NCBI GenBank assembly: GCA_024919035.1
Contig: CP103442.1
Span: forward strand, 496,001-560,000
Reading direction: 5' to 3'
DNA length: 64,000 nucleotides
Source of the DNA: Methylophilaceae bacterium LSUCC0401
GTDB lineage: Bacteria > Pseudomonadota > Gammaproteobacteria > Burkholderiales > Methylophilaceae
The number at the start of each line of letters is the position of its first letter. Positions within the stretch are counted from its first letter, which is position 1. Position numbers and translations under genes: made by a program. Below the pieces are notes generated by a model, which was not told the origin of the DNA, searched no databases, and worked only from the letters and a program-made list of their open reading frames with translations. This document shows, piece after piece, positions 9,356-17,472 of this stretch.

Positions 9356-10267
9356 TTAATCAAACCAATTAAAGTCAATCGAGATATTTAGTTTTCTTAG
9401 GTATTCTTGTGACCCACATTTACTGGTAAATTTGTTATTTATACCAATTCTCTTAAATTTAAAATCTTTGTAAACTTTATTTGTTTCTCTACAATCTGAT
9501 ATTAGTTCAAGAATAAAGCTACCAAATCCACCATTTAGTTGACTTTCTTCAATTGTCATAATTTTTTTATGTGAATTTATTATTTTAGAAAATTTGTCTT
9601 TATTGATTTGGCTTAGAAATGGAAAGATGTATAAAGATATTTTTCGATTTTCCTTAATTATTTCTCTGTATATATTTTCTGAAATTTGCCCTGTTGTAAA
9701 AATTGCATAATCATAATTTTCATTATTAGCAGAAATAATATCACCTATTTTTAGATTTTCTAGTTCAGTTTTGTGTATTATTGGTTCATTTGATTTATTC
9801 AATCTGATATACATTGGTAATGATATTTCTTGTGAAATATGACATATTTTTCTTGCCTCAACTGAATCACTCGGGTTGCAAATAATGATGTTTGGTATTG
9901 TTCTCATTATTGCCATATCTTCTGTTGCATGATGAGAGGCTCCAAGTTGTCCATAAGCAAAACCAGAACCCACTGAGACAATCTTTACATTTTTGTTGTG
10001 ATAACAAACGTCATATCTTATCTGTTCTAGACATCTGAGGGATGGGAAATTTCCTATTGAGTAAACATATACAATTTTATCTTCATGGGCTAAGCCAGCT
10101 GCAACGCCAATCATATTCTGTTCAGATATACCAACATTAATAAATCTATTTTTATCAAATTCATTAAATTTTTCTAAAACAGAATATCCAATATCCCCTG
10201 TTAGAACATATATATTTTTATTTTTTTTAAAACCTTCAAAGAGTGTATTGAAAAAATTATTTCGCAT
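9356..10267 (-). CDS. Transketolase-like, C-terminal subunit (pyrimidine-binding)
   Basis: The 303-residue second half of a split ThDP-dependent transketolase. GISEQNMIGVAAGLA near residue 47 carries the glutamate (Glu49) that activates the thiamine cofactor; YGQLGASHHATEDMAIMR and ICNPSDSVEA are also typical. With the N-terminal subunit encoded just upstream (11-base overlap) it should form a heteromeric enzyme that transfers a two-carbon ketol unit. Being inside a polysaccharide locus and inverted in it, its probable role is making an unusual sugar precursor rather than the pentose phosphate pathway; that is inference. Confidence 0.88.
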   Translation of the reverse strand: MRNNFFNTLFEGFKKNKNIYVLTGDIGYSVLEKFNEFDKNRFINVGISEQNMIGVAAGLAHEDKIVYVYSIGNFPSLRCLEQIRYDVCYHNKNVKIVSVGSGFAYGQLGASHHATEDMAIMRTIPNIIICNPSDSVEARKICHISQEISLPMYIRLNKSNEPIIHKTELENLKIGDIISANNENYDYAIFTTGQISENIYREIIKENRKISLYIFPFLSQINKDKFSKIINSHKKIMTIEESQLNGGFGSFILELISDCRETNKVYKDFKFKRIGINNKFTSKCGSQEYLRKLNISIDFNWFD

Positions 10268-11060
10268 TATTTATTTCCATTAAAGCCTTTAAATACTCAT
10301 CCTCATTTGGTGGTCTATAATGAGAGGATAATTTATTTTCATAAAAACTTATTCCTTTACCTTTAATAGTGTCGCATATTAATATTGTGGGAAATTTATT
10401 CTTATTAGAAATAAATAATGAAATTTCATAATTTAATTGCTCAAAATTATGACCATTTATTTGTTTGGTAATTAAATTAAATGACTCAAATTTACTTTTT
10501 AACGGCTCTAAATTAATGACTTCATTTGTATATCCAAAACTTTGGAGTTTGTTGTAGTCAATAACAATCAACAGATTACTAAGCTCATGGTGTTGTGAAT
10601 ATAAAAGTGCTTCCCAGTTTGATCCTTCGTTAAGCTCTCCATCTGATAAAATACATATTACTTTTGCATTGTTTTTATCATTTTTTAATGATGTTGCTAT
10701 TCCGCATGCAATAGGCAATGCATGTCCAAGACTTCCTGTTGAAAACTCCACTCCATCTACTTTATGATTTATATGGCTTGTATAATCTCCACCATCAACA
10801 TTAAAATTTTCTTTTAAATTTTTAATAATTTTAAATTCTTCTAATGCAGAGTAATATGCAAGGCATGCATGACCTTTGCTGTAAAGAAGTCTAGCTCTAC
10901 TAGCATTATTAATTTGTTTTTTATTAATTTTAAAGTTGGTGAATATGCTCACTAAAATTTCTACAACAGATAGCGAGCCTCCTATATGAGCAGTTCTATA
11001 ATGAAATGCTAAGTCTAGAACTTGTTTCCGTATATTTTTTGCATTTATGAATTGAGACAT
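10257..11060 (-). CDS. Transketolase-like, N-terminal subunit (diphosphate-binding)
   Basis: The first half of the split transketolase, binding the diphosphate of ThDP. Key segments: HYRTAHIGGSLSVVEIL, LLYSKGHACLAYYSAL, GSLGHALPIACGIA and LSDGELNEGSNWEALL (the GDG-type magnesium motif, here SDG). The ATG at 11060 gives 267 residues and begins MSQFINAKNIRKQVLDL, fitting the family; a TTG at 11078 is a possible longer start but would lie almost on the predicted transcription start. It is transcribed divergently from manC. Confidence 0.87.
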   Translation of the reverse strand: MSQFINAKNIRKQVLDLAFHYRTAHIGGSLSVVEILVSIFTNFKINKKQINNASRARLLYSKGHACLAYYSALEEFKIIKNLKENFNVDGGDYTSHINHKVDGVEFSTGSLGHALPIACGIATSLKNDKNNAKVICILSDGELNEGSNWEALLYSQHHELSNLLIVIDYNKLQSFGYTNEVINLEPLKSKFESFNLITKQINGHNFEQLNYEISLFISNKNKFPTILICDTIKGKGISFYENKLSSHYRPPNEDEYLKALMEINNAK

Positions 11061-11086
11061 CTGTAATCGCGGTACCAAAGTGATAC

Positions 11087-11100
11087 AATTATATATAATT
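11087..11100. promoter_or_regulatory. Symmetric bidirectional promoter core (manC / transketolase)
   Basis: A perfect 14-base palindrome, AATTATATATAATT, lies between the divergent genes. It contains TATAAT on the plus strand at 11094-11099 (for manC, ATG 11135) and TATAAT on the minus strand at 11093-11088 (for the transketolase operon, ATG 11060). Both -10 boxes are perfect, back to back. No good -35 match is visible for either, so the assignment rests on the -10 boxes and the gene geometry. Confidence 0.5.
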
Positions 11101-11134
11101 AATTAAACGTTTGTAGTGAATTATCGAATATTTT

Positions 11135-12514
11135 ATGAACAATATTTATGTAATCATTTTATGTGGTGGTTCAGGAACACGCCTCTGGCCTCTCTCAAGA
11201 AATCAAAGTCCAAAACAATTTTTAAAATTTTTTGATGGCAATACCCTGATTCAAAAATCTGTTGATAGGGCGTTAATGCTTACATCAGAAAAGAACATAT
11301 ATTTTGTTACTAATTATCAACAAGAAATTGAGCTTAAAAGAAATCTTGAACAATACAAGAATAATGACCAATTTAATATTCTTATTGAAAAATATGCAAA
11401 AAATACATTACCAGCAATTTTGCTTGCACTTCGTGAAATTAAGAAAATTGATGATAATTCTTCTATTGTTGTTCTTCCATCAGATCATATTTTTGACGAT
11501 AATTTATTACTTCAAGCTTTAGAAAGTTCACTTAAGGCTTTAAATGATGATTATGGATTTTCATTAATTGGTATTAGACCCACATATCCAAGCATTGGCT
11601 TTGGCTATATTGATACAGACTTCGATAATGAGATTGATAAAAATACTTATAAAATAAATTGTTTTTATGAAAAACCTAATTTAGCAAATGCAAAAAGATT
11701 TTTTAATAGAGGTTTTTTATGGAATAGTGGAATTTTTATTTTTAATTTAAATTTTTTCATTTCTCAATTTAAAGATGTTGATAAAGATATGTACGAATTG
11801 TTTTTTAAATCGAATGAGAAAAATTTTTCCTCTATTGATTCAATATCCTTTGATAAAGGATTTGTTGAAAAAATAGATAAATATTTTGTAACTTTATATT
11901 CTGGTAAATGGAATGATTTAGGAAGCTGGAACTCTATTCATTCCGAGGGCAGTAAAGATAAAAATGATAATGTTGTATTGGGTGATGTATCATATCTAAA
12001 TTGTTCAAATAATCTACTATATGGGGATTCGAAAAAAATTGTATGTTTTGGTGTCGATAATTTAATTGTAGTTAATACCAATGATGTTGTAATGATTATA
12101 AATAGAGACTCTGTAGACGATATTAAGAAATTCTTAGAAGTTTTATACCCGAATGACAGCTTGCTATTAGACCAGCATCCAACAGTTATAAGACCTTGGG
12201 GTGAGTTTACCGTTCTTGAAGAGCAAGATAATTTTAAGATAAAAAAAATTAATGTCCTTCCTGGAAGATCGTTGAGTCTTCAGTCACACAAATACAGAAA
12301 TGAGCATTGGGTTGTAGTCAAGGGCAAAGCTTCGGTTCTCAGAGATGGTATTGAATTAAGCTTATCTGAAAATGAATCAACCTATATTTCAAAAAATCAA
12401 AAACATCGTTTATCAAATAAAACAGATAAAGAATTACTACTTATTGAAGTGCAAGTGGGAGACTATCTTGGAGAAGATGACATAGTTCGATTTGAAGATA
12501 ACTATGGCAGATAA
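11135..12514 (+). CDS. manC: Mannose-1-phosphate guanylyltransferase / mannose-6-phosphate isomerase
   Basis: A bifunctional type II enzyme that makes GDP-mannose. The N-terminal nucleotidyltransferase has ILCGGSGTRLWPLSRNQSPK and VLPSDHIF; a further motif, FYEKPNLANAKRFFNRGFLWNSGIF, spans two segments. The C-terminal cupin is the phosphomannose isomerase: RPWGEFTVLEEQDNFKIK, LQSHKYRNEHWVVVKG. Length 459 residues is close to the family's 470-480. It provides the substrate for the gmd- and rmd-like genes at 31.6-33.5 kb, linking both ends of the locus. It is read from the symmetric promoter at 11094. Confidence 0.94.
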   Translation: MNNIYVIILCGGSGTRLWPLSRNQSPKQFLKFFDGNTLIQKSVDRALMLTSEKNIYFVTNYQQEIELKRNLEQYKNNDQFNILIEKYAKNTLPAILLALREIKKIDDNSSIVVLPSDHIFDDNLLLQALESSLKALNDDYGFSLIGIRPTYPSIGFGYIDTDFDNEIDKNTYKINCFYEKPNLANAKRFFNRGFLWNSGIFIFNLNFFISQFKDVDKDMYELFFKSNEKNFSSIDSISFDKGFVEKIDKYFVTLYSGKWNDLGSWNSIHSEGSKDKNDNVVLGDVSYLNCSNNLLYGDSKKIVCFGVDNLIVVNTNDVVMIINRDSVDDIKKFLEVLYPNDSLLLDQHPTVIRPWGEFTVLEEQDNFKIKKINVLPGRSLSLQSHKYRNEHWVVVKGKASVLRDGIELSLSENESTYISKNQKHRLSNKTDKELLLIEVQVGDYLGEDDIVRFEDNYGR

Positions 12515-12602
12515 AAATAATGATATTTAGATTTTGTAAAATTTAAACATCTAACCCGAAATTAAAATATAGCTAGACAATTATTTGGGTATCAATAGAA
12601 AG

Positions 12603-12632
12603 TTGCCCATTTTTTATGATTTACTTTATGAT
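12603..12632 (+). promoter_or_regulatory. Candidate sigma-70 promoter upstream of wzm
   Basis: In the 140-base gap between manC and wzm, TTGCCC (12603-12608) and TATGAT (12627-12632) are 18 bases apart, matching 4 of 6 and 5 of 6 consensus positions. It would place a start near 12639, 16-20 bases before the wzm ATG, and could drive the long downstream run. No RfaH-type ops element is visible in the gap. Confidence 0.35.
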
Positions 12633-12654
12633 ATTAATAACAAACTTTAGGTAG

Positions 12655-13428
12655 ATGATGGATATACTCAATATTTTTAAAGAATCCTCCAAGTGGATAT
12701 ACCTAGGTTACCATGATATTTATTTAAAGTATTCAAGGTCGTTTTTAGGACCATGGTGGTCTGTATTAACAGTAACAGTAATTCTTGCTTTTTTGTCAAA
12801 TGTTTGGTCCCAAATTTTCGATATTTCTTTAATTTCTTATTTACCACATCTAATAATTTGTTATATTTTTTGGTTATGGATCTCATCAACACTTTTAGAT
12901 TTATCAAATTTTATTATTGATCAATCATCCCTAATAAGCCAAATTAAGATTTCTCATTGGGTGCTTTTGATGAGAATTTTTTTTCGTAATGTATTGGTTC
13001 TCATGCATAATTGCTTATTATTAATAATAATGTTTTTTTATTTTAAAATGCATATTGATTTTATTAGCTTTGTTAAATTTATTATTATTTTTTTTATATC
13101 ATCTATTTTTTTAATTTCAAACGGGATGTTGCTTGCTATATTAGTAACAAGATTTAGAGATTTTTTACCCATTGTTAGCACTGTAATTAATTTAATATTT
13201 TTCATTACCCCAATAATTTGGGATGAAAAAATTTTGGATAAAAATATATTTATTCTGGATATTAATCCAGTTTATTGGATTTTAAATTTAATCGAATCAT
13301 CCCTAGTAGAAAGATTGTCTATTAATTATAACTATCTGATTAATCTAATTTTAGTTACATTAATTTCTTTAATTTTAAGCATTTTAGTTCATAAATTTTA
13401 TCGCTCAAAAATTATTCATTGGCTTTAG
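12655..13428 (+). CDS. wzm: ABC-2 polysaccharide exporter permease (Wzm)
   Basis: A 257-residue inner-membrane protein of the ABC-2 family with six predicted hydrophobic segments. The N terminus shows YHDIYLKYSRSFLGPWWSVL, the typical amphipathic entry of O-antigen and capsule exporters (usually RDLKVRYRRSxLGxLW), and a late FFITPIIWDE motif matches the FyaSPVlw-type region. It should pair with the ATPase encoded immediately downstream to export a complete undecaprenyl-linked glycan. Either of two adjacent ATG codons (12655, 12658) could start it. Confidence 0.9.
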   Translation: MMDILNIFKESSKWIYLGYHDIYLKYSRSFLGPWWSVLTVTVILAFLSNVWSQIFDISLISYLPHLIICYIFWLWISSTLLDLSNFIIDQSSLISQIKISHWVLLMRIFFRNVLVLMHNCLLLIIMFFYFKMHIDFISFVKFIIIFFISSIFLISNGMLLAILVTRFRDFLPIVSTVINLIFFITPIIWDEKILDKNIFILDINPVYWILNLIESSLVERLSINYNYLINLILVTLISLILSILVHKFYRSKIIHWL

Positions 13429-13430
13429 TT

Positions 13431-14141
13431 ATGAATGTAAAAATTGACTTTAGAAATGTAAATTTAATCTACCCAATCCTCAATGATAATCATCGTTCAT
13501 TAAGAAGAAAAATAATAAATATATTTAATAAAAATGATGATATTAAGTATATTAACCATATTCACGCCTTAAAAGACCTTACATTTTCAATTAATCCAGG
13601 TGAACGGATTGGAATAAGGGGACATAACGGTTCTGGAAAAACATCACTTTTAAAACTTATAAGCGGAATCTTTTCAGCATCATCAGGAAATCTTAAAATA
13701 AATGGTTCTGTCTCATCATTTATTGATCTTCATTTTGGTTTAAATATGGAGGCTAGTGGTTATGAAAATATCAAAACTAAATTAAGACTATTGGGATTTG
13801 AAAAAAAATTTATAGTGGAACATATTCCTAAAATTATCAATTTTAGTGAATTAGGCGACTTTATAAATATTGCAGTTAAGAATTATTCATCTGGTATGCT
13901 TGTTAGATTAAGTTTTTCAATTTTACATTTTATCGAAACTGATATTTGTGTTATGGATGAGTGGCTTGGTGTTGGAGACGTAAATTTTCAAAAAAAATCT
14001 AAAAATGCTGTCCTTAGAAAATTTACTACAAATGATAAGATCTTTATATTAACTTCTCACGATGATGATTTGCTGAATTCATGTTGCAATAGAATTATTA
14101 CACTGGATAAGGGGGCGGTAATTGATGATAAGAAAACATAA
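13431..14141 (+). CDS. wzt: ABC polysaccharide exporter ATPase (Wzt)
   Basis: The 236-residue nucleotide-binding partner of Wzm. Walker A GHNGSGKT spans residues 64-71, the signature is NYSSGMLVRLSF, Walker B is DICVMDEWLGVGD and the H-loop is LTSHDD. ATG 13431, two bases after the wzm stop, is preferred; a TTG at 13419 is in frame upstream. There is no C-terminal carbohydrate-binding extension like that of E. coli O9a Wzt, so export is probably not dependent on recognising a terminal cap. Its 3' end overlaps the next gene by 17 bases. Confidence 0.92.
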   Translation: MNVKIDFRNVNLIYPILNDNHRSLRRKIINIFNKNDDIKYINHIHALKDLTFSINPGERIGIRGHNGSGKTSLLKLISGIFSASSGNLKINGSVSSFIDLHFGLNMEASGYENIKTKLRLLGFEKKFIVEHIPKIINFSELGDFINIAVKNYSSGMLVRLSFSILHFIETDICVMDEWLGVGDVNFQKKSKNAVLRKFTTNDKIFILTSHDDDLLNSCCNRIITLDKGAVIDDKKT

Positions 14142-15381
14142 TAAAACATTTCTTATTTTTGATAACTCTATTACTTTAAGAAGTAAATTTAACACTGGTA
14201 TTCAACGTACAGTAAAAAATCTTCAATATAATTTGGATGGTAAAGTAATTAATAATGTCCATATTAAATTTTCACCAATAAATGAATCTTGGTTTGATAG
14301 ATTTGACTTTCCTGGATTTTCTAATGATAAGCATATACTTTCAATTTTTTTACATATAGTATCTATTTTTTTTCATATTATTTTATTTATAAGAACATCA
14401 ATCTTTGGAAGATTAATTTCATCTTTTATATTTTTTAATAAAACTTTTTATATTCTTTTGTTACATAAAATATATAAAAATAATATCTATTTTGTATTTT
14501 CTGATTCTAACTGGACCCGTCGAGGCTATTTTTTTCTGTTCATAAACAAGAGATTTTTTGGGAATAAAAATTTCTGTATATTTTATGATCTTGGACCATA
14601 TAAGTACCCAAATTTTTTTGATAAATATCTAGTAACCAAATTCACAAAGTTTTGGAATAAAACATATAAATTGATTGATAAATTTATATGTATCTCGGAC
14701 ACTGTAAAAAAAGAGATTTGCTTGCATTGGAATTTACCAGCAGCTAAAGCAACATCTTTTAATTTAGGTTCTGATTTATCATATAAAAAATCCATGCAAA
14801 ATTTTTACAAAGTTACCAGTATCGATCCTTATAAAAATTATTTAGTTGTTGGCTCAATAGAGCCAAGAAAAAACAATGAATATATTCTAAAGAATTTTAT
14901 TAATCTCCTGGATAACAATAAAGCACTATCAAATAAATTAAGGTTAATTTTTATATATAGTAATTCATGGAAAAGTGATAATTTTTTTAAAACTCTTAAT
15001 TCATCTAAATATCTTAACAAAAATATTTTTCTGCTGAATGAGGTATCTGATTCTGAGCTTAAAAACTTTTTTAGCACCTCATATGCATTAATAAATTCTT
15101 CAATTTACGAGGGTTATGGTTTAGGTATCCAAGAGGCTCTTAATTATAATTTAAAAGTTTTTTGCTCAAATATTACTGTTTTTAAAGAACTATATAATGA
15201 TAATGCTATATTTTTTGATATAGATAATGATAATCATCTTAAAGATGAAATATTAAAAGATCTTAATGATCAATCTTTATTTAATGCCAATATGGATAAT
15301 GTGTTAACTTGGAATCAATCAGCACTTAATTTAATTAAAATTATTAATAATGAAATTCAAGATACCTATAATTCAAAATAA
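14125..15381 (+). CDS. GT4-type glycosyltransferase
   Basis: A 418-residue GT-B fold enzyme. The C-terminal half is recognisable: GSIEPRKNNEYILKNFI starts the donor domain, and SSIYEGYGLGIQEALN contains the E-X7-E donor-binding signature. The N-terminal half begins IFDNSITLRSKFNTGIQRTV, a start seen in mannosyltransferase-like GT4 proteins of O-antigen loci. ATG 14125 is taken as start; a TTG lies one codon earlier. It overlaps wzt by 17 bases and the following membrane-protein gene by 32 bases, so the genes are tightly coupled. Donor unknown. Confidence 0.85.
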   Translation: MIRKHNKTFLIFDNSITLRSKFNTGIQRTVKNLQYNLDGKVINNVHIKFSPINESWFDRFDFPGFSNDKHILSIFLHIVSIFFHIILFIRTSIFGRLISSFIFFNKTFYILLLHKIYKNNIYFVFSDSNWTRRGYFFLFINKRFFGNKNFCIFYDLGPYKYPNFFDKYLVTKFTKFWNKTYKLIDKFICISDTVKKEICLHWNLPAAKATSFNLGSDLSYKKSMQNFYKVTSIDPYKNYLVVGSIEPRKNNEYILKNFINLLDNNKALSNKLRLIFIYSNSWKSDNFFKTLNSSKYLNKNIFLLNEVSDSELKNFFSTSYALINSSIYEGYGLGIQEALNYNLKVFCSNITVFKELYNDNAIFFDIDNDNHLKDEILKDLNDQSLFNANMDNVLTWNQSALNLIKIINNEIQDTYNSK

Positions 15382-17449
15382 ACTTATTCAGAACTTTATA
15401 TCGATAATTCTATTATTTTTATCTTGTTTTTTTATTTTTATCCACTCTTATGATCTCCTAACACTAAGCGATTGGGAGACGCCTTTGGGATATCAGGGAG
15501 ATATGTGGCTTGTTTTATCCTTAATTAAAGGGTACATGGATGGAACAACGCTTCCATTTTTATTTAAAATTATTCCAAATTTAAATGCACCTTTTAATGC
15601 CAACTGGAATGACTATCCAATTACTGAGGAAATTATTTTTTATACAACGGGGATAATTGCTAGATTTGTTGGTTTGTATCCTGCAACATCAATTCTACTT
15701 TTTTTATCTCATTTTTTATCTTTAGTTTCGTTTTATTATGTAGCAAGGTATTTCAAGATCAATTTATTTCTTGCGATATCAGGCGCTTTCATTTTTGCCT
15801 TTTCACATTTTATTTTTCTTAGAGGAATTGGCCATATTGTTGTTGGTTTTGTTTTTCATATCCCCTTGATAATTATGGTTTTATCATGGTGTTATCAACA
15901 AAAAATAATGAAAAGCACAATTTGGAATAAAAAGTCATATATAGCAATAATTATTGCCTTTATAACAGGAATGTTTAATCCTTATTATTCGATCATGTTT
16001 TGCCAACTGTTATTGTTCTCTGTTATTTATTACTTTATCAATAAAAAATATACTTACATTAAACTTCCATTAACACTAATACTTTCGACTACTTTTAGTT
16101 TTCTATTAATGAATCTGGATACGATGATTTATGGAATAATTCATGGCACAAATATTGCTTTTTCACATAGAAATATACCCTCTCTAGAAATTTATGCTCT
16201 AAAATTGCCTGACTTAATTTTTCCTTCTGGCTATACACATTTATGGGGTAAAATCAGCGAAGTTTTATATCACAGCAGAACTTTTTTAAAAGGTGAATAT
16301 TGGAGTCCGTATTTAGGTATTGTTGGTATTCTTGCTTTTTTATATTTTATTTTTAGTAACTTATATTTTTTATTTCAAAAAAAATTTAATAAAGCCAATG
16401 TGCATTTTTGGCACTTAATCTGGATAGTTTTATTTTCAATAGTTGGGGGTATCAATCTAATTATTGGAAGTTTTGGTTTTACTCTTCTTAGAGCAACAAA
16501 TAGATACAGTGTAATGATTTTCGTTATTGTATTGTTATATTTTTTTATATTTATCTCAAAAAGATTTTCTCAAAAGTCAATTATTTTTATTTCAATTATA
16601 CTTTTTTCTATTTCATCATATGAAGAACTATATCCAAGATTTAAATGGCATAAATCTGACTTAAATCCAATTTCTGAAAAAATTATTGATGATCAAAGAA
16701 TTATTTGGAGTATTGAAAATTACGATGAAAAAGCAATGGTATTCCAGCTTCCTATTACTGATTTTCCAGAAGTTGGACCACTTTTTAAAATGGGTGATTA
16801 TGAAAACTTAAGACCCTACTTAAATAGCAATTCATTACATTTTTCTCATGGTTCAAATAAGGGAAGGGGAGATAATGATTGGCAGAAACAAATTGCATTA
16901 ATGGATTCTAAGGAGATGTTATCTTCTCTTCTAGGTTATGGATTTAAATTTATTATATTAAATAAAAATGGTTATGAGGACAACGGGTCTCTTATGCTTG
17001 ATAAATTAAAAAATTATACGGAGACTCTTTATGAAACAACTGATTTAGTATCTTTAAAGATTAATGATTTAACATTTGAGAAAATAAAACCAATTATTAA
17101 TTTCAGCCATGGATGGTCATCTGATGAAGTAACACATCGTTGGGCTGTATTAAAAGATGCTGAAATTTCTATACATAATTTTAGTCAATATGAAAGAAAT
17201 ATTAATATTGAATTTGATATAACTTCATTAAGAAAATCACAAATCGATATATATTTTTCTGATGAATTTATTTCAACAATGAATTCACAGCCAGGAGATT
17301 TTAAAAATTTTAATTATAAATTTATTCTAAAACCAGGATTGAATAAAATTAAATTTAAAGGTAATAAATATCCAATATTAGCCGGTAAAAGTGATCGAAG
17401 ATTATTGTCATTTGCATTATATAATTTGAATATTGATATTGATGATTGA
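15350..17449 (+). CDS. Large GT-C-like membrane protein with soluble C-terminal domain
   Basis: A 699-residue protein not assigned to a named family. The first about 430 residues alternate hydrophobic helices and loops; an early extracytoplasmic loop contains LSDWETPLGYQGDMWLVLSL and PFNANWNDYPITEE, rich in acidic residues as in GT-C enzymes. From about residue 440 the protein is soluble, with a final beta-rich stretch that looks like a carbohydrate-binding or jelly-roll domain (ISTMNSQPGDF, LKPGLNKIKFKG). General layout resembles YfhO/GT39-like proteins. It ends inside a heptanucleotide repeat that also contains the start of the next gene. Confidence 0.62.
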   Translation: MKFKIPIIQNKLIQNFISIILLFLSCFFIFIHSYDLLTLSDWETPLGYQGDMWLVLSLIKGYMDGTTLPFLFKIIPNLNAPFNANWNDYPITEEIIFYTTGIIARFVGLYPATSILLFLSHFLSLVSFYYVARYFKINLFLAISGAFIFAFSHFIFLRGIGHIVVGFVFHIPLIIMVLSWCYQQKIMKSTIWNKKSYIAIIIAFITGMFNPYYSIMFCQLLLFSVIYYFINKKYTYIKLPLTLILSTTFSFLLMNLDTMIYGIIHGTNIAFSHRNIPSLEIYALKLPDLIFPSGYTHLWGKISEVLYHSRTFLKGEYWSPYLGIVGILAFLYFIFSNLYFLFQKKFNKANVHFWHLIWIVLFSIVGGINLIIGSFGFTLLRATNRYSVMIFVIVLLYFFIFISKRFSQKSIIFISIILFSISSYEELYPRFKWHKSDLNPISEKIIDDQRIIWSIENYDEKAMVFQLPITDFPEVGPLFKMGDYENLRPYLNSNSLHFSHGSNKGRGDNDWQKQIALMDSKEMLSSLLGYGFKFIILNKNGYEDNGSLMLDKLKNYTETLYETTDLVSLKINDLTFEKIKPIINFSHGWSSDEVTHRWAVLKDAEISIHNFSQYERNINIEFDITSLRKSQIDIYFSDEFISTMNSQPGDFKNFNYKFILKPGLNKIKFKGNKYPILAGKSDRRLLSFALYNLNIDIDD

Positions 17450-17472
17450 TGATTGATGATTGATGATTGATG
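17441..17472 (+). repeat. Heptanucleotide tandem repeat (GATGATT) at a gene junction
   Basis: Four complete GATGATT units (17441-17468) plus a partial GATG. The stop of the upstream gene (TGA 17447-17449) falls at the first unit boundary and the start of the downstream gene (ATG 17463) in the last complete unit. Copy-number change by slippage would alter the distance between stop and start in 7-base steps without changing either protein. Confidence 0.9.

Noticed and set aside
12515-12654. RfaH/JUMPstart ops element before the long polysaccharide run
   Set aside because: No GGCGGTAG-like sequence is present in the 140-base gap.
17441-17472. Heptanucleotide repeat as a classical ON/OFF frame switch fusing the two membrane-protein genes
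   Set aside because: Reading through the repeat in the upstream frame meets TGA within the first nine bases whatever the copy number, and the downstream ATG lies in the last unit; only spacing can change.
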